A stretch of DNA of 64,000 nt from Sporosarcina beigongshangi (GCF_016820535.1 NZ_JADHDY010000013.1:1-64000), one strand, 5' to 3'; counted from the stretch's first letter, positions 26,784 to 35,998 are shown. The notes: generated from the letters alone by a model not told the origin. Made by a program: numbers and translations.

Positions 26784-27683
26784 ATGACATTCAATGAAGG
26801 AGCGCGGCTGGACCCGTCGCAGGCAGAAGACCGTCGGGGCGGCATGGGGCGCGGCGGCAAGGTTGGGCTGGGACTCGGCGGCGGCATCGTGGTGCTCCTG
26901 GGAGCCCTTCTGGGCATAAATCCCGATCTGCTGGCCGCCCTGGTGGGCGACGGCGGCGCCCCGCCCGCCGTCGAACAATCCGGGGCCTCAGCCCTCGAGA
27001 ACTGCCAGACCGGAGCAGACGCCAACGAACGCCTCGACTGCCGCATCCTTGGCACGGCCAACTCCCTCAACAGTTTCTGGCCCGGCTACCTCAACCAATA
27101 CGGGGTGGCCTATTCCATCCCCAAGACGGTGATTTTCACCGGCCAGGTCAGTACGGCGTGCGGCGCGGCCAGTTCCGCAGTAGGGCCGTTCTACTGCCCC
27201 GGTGACAACAAGGCCTACTTCGACCCCGATTTCTTCTCCCAGCTGGAAACCCAGTTTGGTTCCTCCGGCGGCCCGCTGGCACAGGAGTATGTGGTGGCGC
27301 ACGAATTTGGCCACCATGTCCAAAACCTGACAGGCACAATCGGCAAGGCACAGCAGGATGCCCGGGGCGCCCAGTCGGCGGCCGTGCGCACGGAGCTGCA
27401 GGCCGACTGCTATGCCGGGATTTGGATGCGCTACGCCTCGTCCACCCCGGCACCCGGCAGCAGCCAGCCCTACCTAAAGACCCTGACCCAAGCCGACCTC
27501 AATGATGCCCTGTCTGCAGCATCCTCCGTGGGCGACGACCGGATCCAGCAGGCCGCCTCAGGCCACACCAACCCGGAAAGTTGGAGCCATGGTTCCAGTG
27601 AACAGCGGCAAAAGTGGCTGTACACCGGATACCAGAGCGCCGACCTGGCCGCCTGCGACACCTTCGCCGTCCCGAAGGTGTAG
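26784..27683 (+). CDS. Neutral zinc metallopeptidase, YpfJ family, membrane-anchored
   Basis: 299 residues. An N-terminal soluble stretch is followed by a hydrophobic segment (GGGIVVLLGALLGINPDLLAAL), so the rest is likely extracytoplasmic. The zinc site is HEFGHH in VVAHEFGHHVQNLTG, the HExxH motif. C-terminal features include ELQADCYAGIWM, containing a Glu that may act as the third ligand, and the AASSVGDDRIQ stretch. The fold corresponds to the YpfJ/neutral zinc metallopeptidase family, of unknown physiological role. A perfect 17-bp hairpin terminates it. Confidence 0.88.
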   Translation: MTFNEGARLDPSQAEDRRGGMGRGGKVGLGLGGGIVVLLGALLGINPDLLAALVGDGGAPPAVEQSGASALENCQTGADANERLDCRILGTANSLNSFWPGYLNQYGVAYSIPKTVIFTGQVSTACGAASSAVGPFYCPGDNKAYFDPDFFSQLETQFGSSGGPLAQEYVVAHEFGHHVQNLTGTIGKAQQDARGAQSAAVRTELQADCYAGIWMRYASSTPAPGSSQPYLKTLTQADLNDALSAASSVGDDRIQQAASGHTNPESWSHGSSEQRQKWLYTGYQSADLAACDTFAVPKV

Positions 27684-27698
27684 CCGGGCAGAAACCAA

Positions 27699-27738
27699 AA
27701 GAACCGCCGTCGTCCTGAAGTGGACGACGGCGGTTCTT
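27699..27738. terminator. Strong terminator after the metallopeptidase
   Basis: A perfect 17-bp inverted repeat (27699-27715 with 27722-27738), followed by G and TTTG. It begins 15 bases past the stop codon. Confidence 0.85.
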
Positions 27739-27760
27739 GTTTGGTGCGAATTCCGCCGCA

Positions 27761-27883
27761 GCGGTGATCTGGGTGCCGGGAGCGGCTTCGGGCGCCCGCG
27801 ATGGGCCCACAGCTGAGAGGGCCCCACCGCGAGCTTGCGAGTGGAGGGAGCAGCAGGGGACGGGCGGGCACCCAGATCACCGC
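27761..27883. repeat. 17-bp inverted repeat enclosing a dispersed repeat unit
   Basis: The 17-base arms at 27761-27777 and 27867-27883 are perfect inverted copies, and pairing continues more weakly outside. They flank about 90 bases that include a 43-base element (27819-27861) resembling one at 60008-60050 (34 of 43 identical by my count). It sits between two convergent genes. No open reading frame is supported inside. Confidence 0.8.
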
Positions 27884-27902
27884 GAAGGCGGACCCGACGA
27901 CC

Positions 27903-28253
27903 TTAGATGTTGAAGCCGAGGGCCCGCATCTGGTCGCGACCGTCGTCCGTGATCCGTTCCGGACCCCACGGCGGCATCCACACCCAATTGATGCGCCATT
28001 CGTCAATGATGGGCCCAAGCGAGTTTTCCACCTGCTCCTCGATGACGTCCTGCAGCGGGCAGGCTGCCGTGGTCAGCGTCATATCCAGGAGCAGGGCGCC
28101 ATCGTCACCGTAGCGCAGGCCGTAAAGCAGGCCGAGGTCCACGATGTTGACACCCAGTTCGGGGTCGATGACGTCCTTGAGGGCTTCCTCGACGTCCTCG
28201 AGGTCGGTTTGGCCGGCAGCCAGTGCCGGGCTTGATTCGCTAATGTCAGTCAT
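27903..28253 (-). CDS. sufT: MIP18/DUF59 Fe-S cluster assembly factor (SufT)
   Basis: 116 residues of the MIP18 family, which helps mature Fe-S proteins. Motif pattern DVIDPELGVNIVDLGLLYG and then LTLTTAACPLQDVIEEQV with the conserved Cys, and WVWMPPWGPERIT near the C-terminus. It follows sufC on the same strand with a 36-base gap, the standard place for SufT in actinobacteria. No SufS or SufU is found beside it. Confidence 0.9.
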   Translation of the reverse strand: MTDISESSPALAAGQTDLEDVEEALKDVIDPELGVNIVDLGLLYGLRYGDDGALLLDMTLTTAACPLQDVIEEQVENSLGPIIDEWRINWVWMPPWGPERITDDGRDQMRALGFNI

Positions 28254-28289
28254 GATTCCTCCGTTGACGTACGGTGCAGCGCGAGGGCG

Positions 28290-29057
28290 TTACGCCGTTG
28301 CGGTTTCTGCAACCAGGTAGCGGTCGTAGCCTTCTTCTTCCAGGCGGTCGGCCAGTTCCGCGCCGCCCTGCTCCGCGATGGTTCCATCAACGAAAACGTG
28401 AACAAACTGCGGCTTGATGTAGCGCAGGATACGCGTGTAGTGCGTGATCAGCAAGGTGCCCAGGCCGCCGGCATCGATGGCGCGGTTGACGCCCTCGGAG
28501 ACGACCTTGAGCGCATCGACGTCCAGACCGGAGTCGGTCTCGTCGAGGACTGCAAACTTGGGCTTGAGCAGTTCGAGCTGGAGGATCTCGTGGCGCTTCT
28601 TCTCGCCGCCGGAGAAGCCTTCGTTGACGTTGCGCTCAGCGAACTCGGGTTCGATGCGCAGCTGGGCCATGGCCGCCTTGACGTCCTTGGTCCAGGTGCG
28701 CAGCTTCGGGGCTTCGCCGTCGATCGCGGTCTTGGCGGTGCGCAAGAAGTTGGTCATGGTGACACCGGGGATTTCCACCGGGTACTGCATGGCCAGGAAG
28801 AGACCGGCGCGGGCACGCTCGTCAACGCTCATCTCCAGGACGTTTTCGCCGTCGAGGGTGATGGAACCGCTGTCCACGGTGTAGCGCGGGTGGCCGGCGA
28901 TCGTGGAGGCCAAGGTGGACTTGCCGGAGCCGTTGGGGCCCATGATGGCGTGCGTTTCACCGGTGTTGATGGTCAGGCTGACACCCTTGAGGATCGGCTT
29001 GATGCCCTGTTCCGTCTCGATGCTGACGTGCAGGTCCTTGATTTCCAGAGTAGACAT
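28290..29057 (-). CDS. sufC: Fe-S cluster assembly ATPase SufC
   Basis: 255 residues. ATPase of the SufBCD scaffold that builds Fe-S clusters. The Walker A is GPNGSGKST and the signature FSGGEKKRHEILQL; Walker B is AVLDETDSGLD, the usual SufC DETDSG. The C-terminal LITHYTRILRYIKPQFVHVF is characteristic. It follows the Rieske gene with a 41-base gap, which contains a purine-rich AGGAGAAA site. Confidence 0.97.
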   Translation of the reverse strand: MSTLEIKDLHVSIETEQGIKPILKGVSLTINTGETHAIMGPNGSGKSTLASTIAGHPRYTVDSGSITLDGENVLEMSVDERARAGLFLAMQYPVEIPGVTMTNFLRTAKTAIDGEAPKLRTWTKDVKAAMAQLRIEPEFAERNVNEGFSGGEKKRHEILQLELLKPKFAVLDETDSGLDVDALKVVSEGVNRAIDAGGLGTLLITHYTRILRYIKPQFVHVFVDGTIAEQGGAELADRLEEEGYDRYLVAETATA

Positions 29058-29098
29058 ACTCTATTTTCTCCTAAAAGTTATGTGAACAGGCCGCGGCG

Positions 29099-29455
29099 CT
29101 ACTGAGCGCTGACGCCATTAAGAATGTTGGTGACGTCTACGTAGACGTCACTGCCGTTAACGGTCAAGGCAAAGACCGGCACGGGTTCAAATGCTGGCAA
29201 TGTCAGTGGTTGACCGGTGGTGAGGTCAAAGGAGCTGCCATGTGCCCAGCATTCGATGGTGCCATCCTCCACGTCGCCTTCACTGAGGGAAATCTCCGCA
29301 TGGGAGCAGGTGTCCCCGATGGCATGGAGCTCACCGTAGGAATCCCTCACAATGGCAATGGGGTAATCGTCGACCTCGACGAGCAAGGAAGACTTAACCT
29401 GTACGTCGTCGACTTGGCAGACAATTACGCCGGCTGGCGTGGAGGAATCACTCAC
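29099..29455 (-). CDS. Rieske-type ferredoxin in the suf operon
   Basis: 118 residues. The [2Fe-2S] site is C50-x-H52 and C69-x2-H72, all four Rieske ligands present. Such proteins usually carry electrons for ring-hydroxylating dioxygenases; here it lies between sufD and sufC with a GTGA overlap to sufD. An electron-delivery or redox-sensing role in Suf assembly is plausible, not proven. The arrangement appears typical of Micrococcaceae, in my recollection, and I cannot verify it. Confidence 0.88.
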   Translation of the reverse strand: MSDSSTPAGVIVCQVDDVQVKSSLLVEVDDYPIAIVRDSYGELHAIGDTCSHAEISLSEGDVEDGTIECWAHGSSFDLTTGQPLTLPAFEPVPVFALTVNGSDVYVDVTNILNGVSAQ

Positions 29456-30768
29456 AGTGCGCTCGATTCCAATTCGCGCTCGACGGAGTCACGCAGGCGT
29501 TCTTCCAAGGCCGGAACCTTGATCTGCTGGATAACCTCGTTGAGGAAGCCACGGACGACGAGGCGGCGGGCCACATCTTCGGCGATACCGCGGGCCTGCA
29601 GGTAGAACAGCTGCTCGTCATCGAAGCGGCCCGTGGCACTCGCGTGTCCGGCGCCCTCGATCATGCCCGTCTCAATTTCCAGGTTGGGCACAGAATCGGC
29701 GCGTGCGCCCTGGGTCAGGATCAGGTTGCGGTTCATCTCGTAGCTGTCGGTGCCTTCGGCCTGCTTGCGGATCAGCACATCACCAATCCAGACAGCGTGG
29801 GCGTTGTCGCCCTGCAGGGCGCCCTTGTACGTCACGCGAGACTTGCAGTTCTTCGTGGAGTGATCCACAAACAAGCGCTGTTCCAGGTGCTGACCGGCAT
29901 CGGCAAAGTACAGGCCGTACATTTCAACTTCAGCACCCGTGCCGTTGTAGCGGGCAGCCGGTGTGGTGCGCAGCAGGTCGCCGCCGAGGTTGACAACAAC
30001 GTGCTTGACCTTGGCGTCACGGCCGACCAAGACATGCTGTGCACTGGCGTGAACGGCGTCGTCATTCCAGTCCTGAATGCTGACGACGGTCAGGTCTGCA
30101 CCGTCTTCGACGAGTACCTCGACGTTTTCGGACAGAACCGCGGTGCCGCGGTGGTCCAAGACGACAACGCCTGTGGCGAACTTCTTGGCGTGAATCACGA
30201 TGTGCGATGCCGCGGGGGTGTCGCCCTGGCCCGTGAGGGTCAGGGTCGTGACGTTGTCCGCGTTGCCGGCGAACTCGGCAGGCAGGGTGACGATGGTTGC
30301 TTCGCTGAAGCTTTCCCAGGCGGCTGCGGCCACCCTGTCCTCGGGGATGCCGGCTGAGCCGATGCGTGCGTCGTCGCGGCCCACGGTCTCAACCGTGACG
30401 CCTTCCGGGGTGGAAGACTCAACCACGGGTGCGGCACCATTGAGTTCCATGCCCTTGATGCCAACGCGGTCCAGGCCGCGCAGGCGCTTGAGCGGGGTGA
30501 AGCGCCAGTCTTCTTCACGGCCCGTGATGGCCGGGAAGTCAGCGAGTTTGTAGGACGTCAAACGGCCTGCACGTGAGCTGTCAGGCACGCCGATCCCGCC
30601 ACCGTGGCTGTCGCCGCCGTGGCTGTGGGCCTTGGCGGCGCTGCCGCCGAGGGGGCCTGTCTCGGGGTTGATCTCGGAGAGGTTTTCGCCCTCTTCGGTC
30701 ATGCCCTTGATGAAGCCCTGGGACCAGATTTTTGACTCTTTTTCTTGTACTTGCGTGAGCTCGGTCAT
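29452..30768 (-). CDS. sufD: Fe-S cluster assembly protein SufD
   Basis: 438 residues. SufD pairs with SufB and SufC to form the cluster scaffold. The C-terminal part shows NLILTQGARADSVPNLEIE, GAGHASATGRFDDEQLFYLQARG, the SufB/D family signature, and the His-rich N-terminal part (AHSHGGDSHGGG) is low-complexity. The stop/start junction with sufB is TAA-ATG with no gap, and the stop overlaps the Rieske start as GTGA. Confidence 0.93.
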   Translation of the reverse strand: MTELTQVQEKESKIWSQGFIKGMTEEGENLSEINPETGPLGGSAAKAHSHGGDSHGGGIGVPDSSRAGRLTSYKLADFPAITGREEDWRFTPLKRLRGLDRVGIKGMELNGAAPVVESSTPEGVTVETVGRDDARIGSAGIPEDRVAAAAWESFSEATIVTLPAEFAGNADNVTTLTLTGQGDTPAASHIVIHAKKFATGVVVLDHRGTAVLSENVEVLVEDGADLTVVSIQDWNDDAVHASAQHVLVGRDAKVKHVVVNLGGDLLRTTPAARYNGTGAEVEMYGLYFADAGQHLEQRLFVDHSTKNCKSRVTYKGALQGDNAHAVWIGDVLIRKQAEGTDSYEMNRNLILTQGARADSVPNLEIETGMIEGAGHASATGRFDDEQLFYLQARGIAEDVARRLVVRGFLNEVIQQIKVPALEERLRDSVERELESSAL

Positions 30769-32244
30769 TTAGCCGACGGCCCCTTCCATCTGCAGTTCAA
30801 TCAGGCGGTTCAGTTCGAGAGCGTATTCCATGGGCAGTTCCTTGGCGATCGGCTCAATAAAGCCGCGCACAATCATCGCCATGGCCTCGTCCTCGGGCAT
30901 GCCTCGGGACTGCAGGTAGAACAGCTGCTCTTCGCTGACCTTGGACACGGTGGCCTCGTGGCCCATGGAGACATCGTCTTCACGTACGTCCACGTAGGGG
31001 TAGGTATCCGAGCGGGAGATGTTGTCGACCAGGAGCGCGTCACAACGAACGGTGTTGGCCGAGTGTGTGGCACCTTCACGGATCTGAACGAGGCCACGGT
31101 AGGCGGCTCGTCCACCGCCACGGGCAACAGACTTCGAAATGATCGAGGACTGCGTGTTCGGGGCAATGTGGACCATCTTGGATCCGGTGTCTTGGTGCTG
31201 TCCCTCGCCGGCGAAAGCCACCGACAGCGTCTCGCCCTTGGCGTGCTCGCCAACGAGGTAAACGGCCGGGTACTTCATGGTGACCTTGGAACCGATGTTG
31301 CCATCGACCCATTCCATGGTGGCACCTTCGTGCGCAATGGCGCGCTTGGTGACCAGGTTGTACACGTTGTTGGACCAGTTCTGGATGGTTGTGTAGCGAA
31401 CGCGGGCGTTCTTCTTCACAACGATCTCCACGACGGCCGAGTGCAGGGAATCCGAGGTGTAGATCGGAGCCGTGCAACCTTCGATGTAGTGAACGTAGCT
31501 GCCTTCATCGGCGATGATGAGCGTGCGCTCGAACTGGCCCATGTTCTCCGTGTTGATGCGGAAGTAGGCCTGCAGCGGAATCTCCACGTGAACGCCCTTG
31601 GGGACGTAGACGAAGGAACCGCCGGACCAGACGGCCGTGTTCAAGGAGGCGAATTTGTTGTCGCCCACCGGAATCATGGTGCCGAAGTACTCCTGGAAGA
31701 TCTCCGGGTGTTCGCGCAATGCGGTGTCGGTGTCGGTGAAGATGACGCCTTGTGCCTCCAGGTCCTCGCGAATCTGGTGGTACACAACCTCGGACTCGTA
31801 CTGCGCCGTGACACCGCCAACCAGGCGGTTGCGCTCGGCTTCGGGGATGCCAAGCTTCTCGTAGGTGTTGCGGATGTCCTCGGGGAGTTCCTCCCAGGTA
31901 CCGGCCTGCTTCTCGGTGGAGCGGACAAAGTACTTGATGTTGTCGAAGTCAATGCCAGAGAGGTCTGCACCCCAAGTTGGCATGGGCTTGCGGTCGAAGT
32001 ACTTCAGGCCCTTGAGACGCATGTCCAGCATCCACTCGGGTTCACCCTTTTTCGCGGAGATGTCGCGGACGACTTCTTCGCTCAGGCCGCGGCGGGCGTT
32101 GTCGCTGACAGCGTTCTTGTCCGACCAACCGAAGGCATAGTTGCCCAGGCCCTCAAGCTCAGGGTTTCTCTCGAGAATATCGTGGTTGGTGGCATCTGCC
32201 ACGTCACCGTCGGCGCGTACATCCTGCGCTAATTGATCCGTCAT
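30769..32244 (-). CDS. sufB: Fe-S cluster assembly protein SufB
   Basis: 491 residues, the core scaffold on which the cluster is built. Landmarks are [57 protein letters not shown] and [19 protein letters not shown] near the end. ATG at 32244 gives [17 protein letters not shown]; the longer frame reaching into sufR is not supported. It is the first structural gene after sufR with a 44-base gap. A SufB intein is absent here. Confidence 0.96.
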   Translation of the reverse strand: MTDQLAQDVRADGDVADATNHDILERNPELEGLGNYAFGWSDKNAVSDNARRGLSEEVVRDISAKKGEPEWMLDMRLKGLKYFDRKPMPTWGADLSGIDFDNIKYFVRSTEKQAGTWEELPEDIRNTYEKLGIPEAERNRLVGGVTAQYESEVVYHQIREDLEAQGVIFTDTDTALREHPEIFQEYFGTMIPVGDNKFASLNTAVWSGGSFVYVPKGVHVEIPLQAYFRINTENMGQFERTLIIADEGSYVHYIEGCTAPIYTSDSLHSAVVEIVVKKNARVRYTTIQNWSNNVYNLVTKRAIAHEGATMEWVDGNIGSKVTMKYPAVYLVGEHAKGETLSVAFAGEGQHQDTGSKMVHIAPNTQSSIISKSVARGGGRAAYRGLVQIREGATHSANTVRCDALLVDNISRSDTYPYVDVREDDVSMGHEATVSKVSEEQLFYLQSRGMPEDEAMAMIVRGFIEPIAKELPMEYALELNRLIELQMEGAVG

Positions 32245-32288
32245 CACGGCCTTTCTTGCTGATGTTTGGAAACTGGTTTCGACGGGCT

Positions 32289-33017
32289 TCAGGAGCCCGG
32301 TTGCTTGGGGGTGTGCCTGCTCACGACGGCACGGCCGGTAGGTACGTGCGTGTTGCACACGTGCCCCCCGCTGGCCATGGTGGAGAGCCTGCGCACGTCG
32401 ACGCCGATGAGCCGGGAAAACACTTCCGTCTCGGCGTCGCAGAATTCGGGGAACGATGACGCCAGTTCCTGGATGGGGCAGTGGCCCTGGCACAGCTGTT
32501 CGGCGGCCATGGGCGTGCCGGCGTTGAGGGAGTCGGAGGTGGCCACAAAGCGGTCGGCATTCAGTGCTGAGGCGAGGGCCTTGGACCGGGCGGCGACATC
32601 GGTGCCGGCGGCGTCGACCAGGGGCTGGTACTTGGCCTCCATCTTGGCGAAGCGGCGTTCGGCAAATTCAACCACGCCCTGCTCGCCCAGGACGCCGGCG
32701 ATCTCATCGAGTGCCAGCCGGGCGATTTCCAGGTAGTCGTCGCCGATCTCGGTCTGGCCGCGGCTGGATACGACGTAGCGGCGCGCAGGACGGCCTGCGC
32801 CGCTCTTGGCATTGCTGATGAGCTTGACTTCAATGAACTCTTCACGTGACAGCGAGTCCAGGTGGCGCCGGACGGCTGCGGGCGTCAGGCCGAGCAGGGC
32901 GCCCAGCTGGGCTGCACTGACCGGGCCGTGTTCCAGGACCGCAGTGAGGACCCTGTCCCGGGTCCGCTCGTCGGGCTCAATGGAGGCAACCGCCCCCAGC
33001 GATACATGCTGGCTCAT
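32289..33017 (-). CDS. sufR: SufR-type Fe-S-dependent transcriptional regulator
   Basis: 242 residues. A DeoR/MarR-like winged helix (residues about 18-75; [16 protein letters not shown] is the recognition helix) precedes a C-terminal domain with C176, C180, C193 and C221. Cyanobacterial and mycobacterial SufR holds a [4Fe-4S] cluster with such Cys and represses the suf operon when clusters are sufficient. All candidate ligands are kept here (CQGHCP, FCDAE, HVCNTH). ATG at 33017 has GGAGGTG upstream at good spacing; an upstream in-frame ATG at 33062 is not favoured. It diverges from the ABC transporter. Autorepression is probable but not shown. Confidence 0.9.
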   Translation of the reverse strand: MSQHVSLGAVASIEPDERTRDRVLTAVLEHGPVSAAQLGALLGLTPAAVRRHLDSLSREEFIEVKLISNAKSGAGRPARRYVVSSRGQTEIGDDYLEIARLALDEIAGVLGEQGVVEFAERRFAKMEAKYQPLVDAAGTDVAARSKALASALNADRFVATSDSLNAGTPMAAEQLCQGHCPIQELASSFPEFCDAETEVFSRLIGVDVRRLSTMASGGHVCNTHVPTGRAVVSRHTPKQPGS

Positions 33018-33093
33018 TTGCACCTCCACGCAGTCGAAATAACATACAACAATAGACAACACAAGTATGCCGTAATTAGTTCCCTTATTCCAC

Positions 33094-33112
33094 TAAGGTG
33101 AGCCTACCCACG
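33094..33112. promoter_or_regulatory. Candidate DtxR/IdeR iron box
   Basis: TAAGGTGAGCCTACCCACG agrees with the palindromic 19-bp iron box TTAGGTTAGCCTAACCTAA at 13 of 19 positions, with the central AGCCTA perfect. The weak right half reduces confidence. It lies in the AT-rich sufR/ABC spacer and could link Fe-S assembly to iron supply. Confidence 0.4.
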
Positions 33113-33157
33113 CGACACCGGCCCGCAGTGCCCGGCGAAAGGCACATCTACGTCGCG

Positions 33158-33163
33158 TAGAAT
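33158..33163 (+). promoter_or_regulatory. Candidate -10 box of the ABC-2 transporter operon (leaderless)
   Basis: TAGAAT matches TATAAT at five of six positions and ends 6 bases before the GTG at 33170. Confidence 0.55.
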
Positions 33164-33169
33164 GGCCGC

Positions 33170-34186
33170 GTGACAAACACAAATTCCCCTGCCCTGGACA
33201 TCTCCGGGCTCATCAAGGACGTTGGGCCACTGGCGGCCCTCGACGGCCGGATGAAACGCATTGTTTCCAACATTAGCCTGCAAGCCCGCTTCGGCGCGGT
33301 CACCGCGCTCCTCGGCGCCAACGGGGCGGGAAAAACCACCACCATTGAATGTGCACAGGGCCTGCAGACCCGCACGGGCGGAACGATCTCCCTACTCGGG
33401 CACGATCCCGCATACGGCGATGCAGCCCTCCGGGCCCGCGTCGGGGTCATGCTGCAGGACGGCGGGCTGCCGCCGGCCGCGCGCCCCGTGGCCCTGCTGC
33501 GCCATGTCGCCGGGCTGTATGAGAACCCTCTGGACGTGGACACCCTGGTGGAACGCCTGGGCATCGGCGAATTTTCCGACACGACCATCCGCCGCCTGTC
33601 CGGCGGGCAGAAGCAGCGGGTGGCGCTGGCGGCGAGCATCCTGGGCAACCCCGAGGTATTGTTCCTTGACGAACCCAGCGCCGGGCTGGACCCCCAGTCG
33701 CGGCTCATGGTGTTTGAGTTGATCCGGGAGCTGCGGGACGCCGGAAAGGCGATCATCCTCACCACGCACCTGCTCGACGACGCACAGCGGCTGGCCGACT
33801 ACGTGTACATCGTCGACAAGGGCGAGACAGTGGCACAGGGAACGGTTCAGCAATTGCTGTCACGTTCCACGACGGCCATGAAGCAGCGCGAACTGACCTT
33901 CGAATCCTCTCCCGGCCTGGACTTGGCCGGGCTGGACCGGCCGGGCCTGGACTGCACGGAAACACGGCCCGGGCATTACCGCCTGCGGGGCACCCTGGAG
34001 GCCGGCGACCTGGAACGGCTCGGCGCCTGGTGCGCACGGCTGGGTCTCATGCCCACGGCCCTCCACCTTGCCTCCCAGTCCCTGGAGGACGTTTTCCTGG
34101 CGGTGTCGCAGGGAGGCGCCGCGACAGCGGAAGCCGGCCATGCGCCGTCGGACATTTCCGCAAAGACAGCCGAGGGGATCTCATGA
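33170..34186 (+). CDS. ABC-2 type transporter ATP-binding protein
   Basis: 338 residues. ATPase subunit of an exporter. Motifs: Walker A GANGAGKTT, signature LSGGQKQRVALAASIL, Walker B VLFLDEPSAGLD and the following TTHLLDDAQR. A C-terminal domain of about 110 residues ends in SLEDVFLAVSQ, seen in DrrA/NatA-like ATPases. It starts with GTG and has a -10-like box 6 bases upstream. It is followed by a permease gene with a 4-base ATGA overlap, and then ctaA. The same order (ATPase, permease, ctaA, divergent sufR) is known from mycobacteria; the cargo is unknown. Confidence 0.86.
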   Translation: MTNTNSPALDISGLIKDVGPLAALDGRMKRIVSNISLQARFGAVTALLGANGAGKTTTIECAQGLQTRTGGTISLLGHDPAYGDAALRARVGVMLQDGGLPPAARPVALLRHVAGLYENPLDVDTLVERLGIGEFSDTTIRRLSGGQKQRVALAASILGNPEVLFLDEPSAGLDPQSRLMVFELIRELRDAGKAIILTTHLLDDAQRLADYVYIVDKGETVAQGTVQQLLSRSTTAMKQRELTFESSPGLDLAGLDRPGLDCTETRPGHYRLRGTLEAGDLERLGAWCARLGLMPTALHLASQSLEDVFLAVSQGGAATAEAGHAPSDISAKTAEGIS

Positions 34187-34953
34187 GCACGCTTTTCGAC
34201 ACGGCCTCCGTGGGACGCCCGGCCTCACTGGTGCGGCGGATCCTGCAACAGGGCAAGTATGAGGCCGCGACCATGCTGCGCAACGGTGAACAGCTTGTGC
34301 TCATGGTGGTCATGCCGCTGCTGGGCCTGATTGCACTCGTCGCCACTCCCCTGCTGGACGGGATCGGGCCGTCGCGGGTTGCCGTGGCCACTCCCGGCAT
34401 CCTGGCACTGTGCGCGCTGTCGACCGGATTCACCGGTCAGGGCATCGCCACCGGATTCGACCGGCGCTACGGGGTGCTGCGATTCCTTTCCACCACGCCG
34501 CTGGGCAAGGGCGGGCTGATTGCGGGCAAGGTCATTGCGGTGCTGGTGGCGCTGTCCCTGCAGGTGGTGCTGATTTCGGCCGTGGCTGCGTTCATGGGCT
34601 GGCGCCCGCCGCTGGCCGGTGTGCTGCTGGGCATTCCGCTGCTGGTCCTCGGTGCCGGAACGTTTACGGCGCTGGGCCTGCTGATCGCCGGCACGGTGCG
34701 GCCGGAGGCCACGCTGGCCATCACCAACCTGGGCTGGATCCTGTTCGCCGCCGTGGGCGGAATCGTGATGCCGGCGGGCAAGTTCTCCAGTGTCCTCGGC
34801 GATTTTGTGCAGTGGCTGCCGTCCGGAGCCCTGGGGAATCTGATGCGTGCGGCGCTCATCGACAGCAGCCTCGACGTGTGGGGCCTGGTCATCTTGCTGG
34901 CGTGGGCGCTTGTTGCCACCGTTGCAGCACTCAAGTGGTTCAAATGGAATTGA
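34183..34953 (+). CDS. ABC-2 type transporter permease
   Basis: 256 residues with about six transmembrane helices. Landmarks are AATMLRNGEQLVLMVVMPLLG and GAGTFTALGLLIAGTVRPEATLA. The ATG at 34183 overlaps the ATPase stop codon by 4 bases (ATGA). The long open frame beginning at 34030 runs inside the ATPase gene and is not used. It pairs with the upstream ATPase to form an exporter of unknown cargo. In M. tuberculosis the equivalent pair lies next to the heme A synthase gene. Confidence 0.85.
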   Translation: MSTLFDTASVGRPASLVRRILQQGKYEAATMLRNGEQLVLMVVMPLLGLIALVATPLLDGIGPSRVAVATPGILALCALSTGFTGQGIATGFDRRYGVLRFLSTTPLGKGGLIAGKVIAVLVALSLQVVLISAVAAFMGWRPPLAGVLLGIPLLVLGAGTFTALGLLIAGTVRPEATLAITNLGWILFAAVGGIVMPAGKFSSVLGDFVQWLPSGALGNLMRAALIDSSLDVWGLVILLAWALVATVAALKWFKWN

Positions 34954-34967
34954 AAGGCGTCACCGAA

Positions 34968-35915
34968 GTGAGTCAAAGCAACACAGCCCTGCAGAATTTT
35001 GCCGCGAAGCTGCCACGGTCCGTCACCCCGGCCATCAAGCGGCTGAGCGTGGCCTCGCTGATAGGGCAGGGCGTGCTGATCGTCTCCGGCGGCGTGGTGC
35101 GCGTGACCGGTTCCGGCCTGGGCTGCCCCACGTGGCCCAAGTGCACGGCCGAATCGCTGACCAACACGCCGGAGATGGGCATCCACGGCATCATCGAGTT
35201 CGCCAACCGCACGCTCACCTTCGCCCTCGCCGCCGTCGGGCTGGTGCTGCTGGTCCTGCTGTGGAACCTGCGCAAGGAGCGCAAGGACCTGTTTGGCCTG
35301 GCGCTGTGCCTGCTGGCAGTGATTCCGGCGCAGGCCGTCATTGGCGGTATCACCGTGCTGTCCGGACTGAACCCGTACGTGGTGAGCCTCCACTTCCTGG
35401 TGTCGGCGGCACTGGTGGTGGTTTCCATGCTGCTGGTCAACCGGGTTTACGACCGCGCGGGCGCCACCGCACCGGCTGTTGCCCGGCCGCGCCCGATCAT
35501 CCGCCAGCTCAGTGTCGTGGCTGCCTCAGCTGGCTACCTTGCCGTGGTGCTGGGCACCCTCGTGACGGGTTCCGGACCGCACTCCGGCGACGCCACGTCC
35601 CCCCGCATGGAACTGGACGGCTATCTCGCCACCCGGCTGCACGCGCTGCCGGTGTACCTGCTGGTGGCCACCTCCATCATCTTGGTCATTCTGCTGTGGC
35701 GCAACGGCCGCGGCGACATTCTCCGCAATGCCTCCCTCCTGCTCCTGGGCTCGGTGGTCCTGCAGGGCTTTATCGGCTACTGGCAGTACTTCACGGGCAT
35801 TCCGATCGCCTTGGTTATCTTCCACATGGCCGGTGCCTCGCTAATGCTGACTGTGGCCACCAACATGATCGACCTTGCCCTCCGGCGCGGCAAGGACTCG
35901 GTTCCCGTCCGCTAG
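34968..35915 (+). CDS. ctaA: Heme A synthase CtaA (COX15)
   Basis: 315 residues with about eight helices. It oxidises the methyl group of heme O to form heme A for cytochrome oxidase. The segment VRVTGSGLGCPTWPKC matches the family N-terminal loop, EFANRTLTFALA contains one of the paired helices, and the second half repeats the pattern (VTGSGPHSGD). GTG at 34968 gives MSQSNTALQNF with GAAAGG upstream; an ATG at 34944 overlapping the permease end would add eight residues. The ctaB gene lies about 4.5 kb further, separated by an accessory block. Confidence 0.92.
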   Translation: MSQSNTALQNFAAKLPRSVTPAIKRLSVASLIGQGVLIVSGGVVRVTGSGLGCPTWPKCTAESLTNTPEMGIHGIIEFANRTLTFALAAVGLVLLVLLWNLRKERKDLFGLALCLLAVIPAQAVIGGITVLSGLNPYVVSLHFLVSAALVVVSMLLVNRVYDRAGATAPAVARPRPIIRQLSVVAASAGYLAVVLGTLVTGSGPHSGDATSPRMELDGYLATRLHALPVYLLVATSIILVILLWRNGRGDILRNASLLLLGSVVLQGFIGYWQYFTGIPIALVIFHMAGASLMLTVATNMIDLALRRGKDSVPVR

Positions 35916-35957
35916 ATCTGCCCAGCCAAGGCCCACCGCAGGCCAAAGGCCTGGTGA

Positions 35958-35998
35958 AAGCCCGGCCCACCGCCGAATTCGGCTGGTGGACCGGGCTT
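35958..35998. terminator. Bidirectional hairpin between ctaA and the MFS gene
   Basis: 14-bp arms (35958-35971 with 35985-35998, one mismatch) enclose a 12-base palindromic loop region GCCGAATTCGGC (35972-35983), which can also pair. It lies between two convergent genes. The plus-strand tail is CATGCTG rather than a U-tract. Confidence 0.65.
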
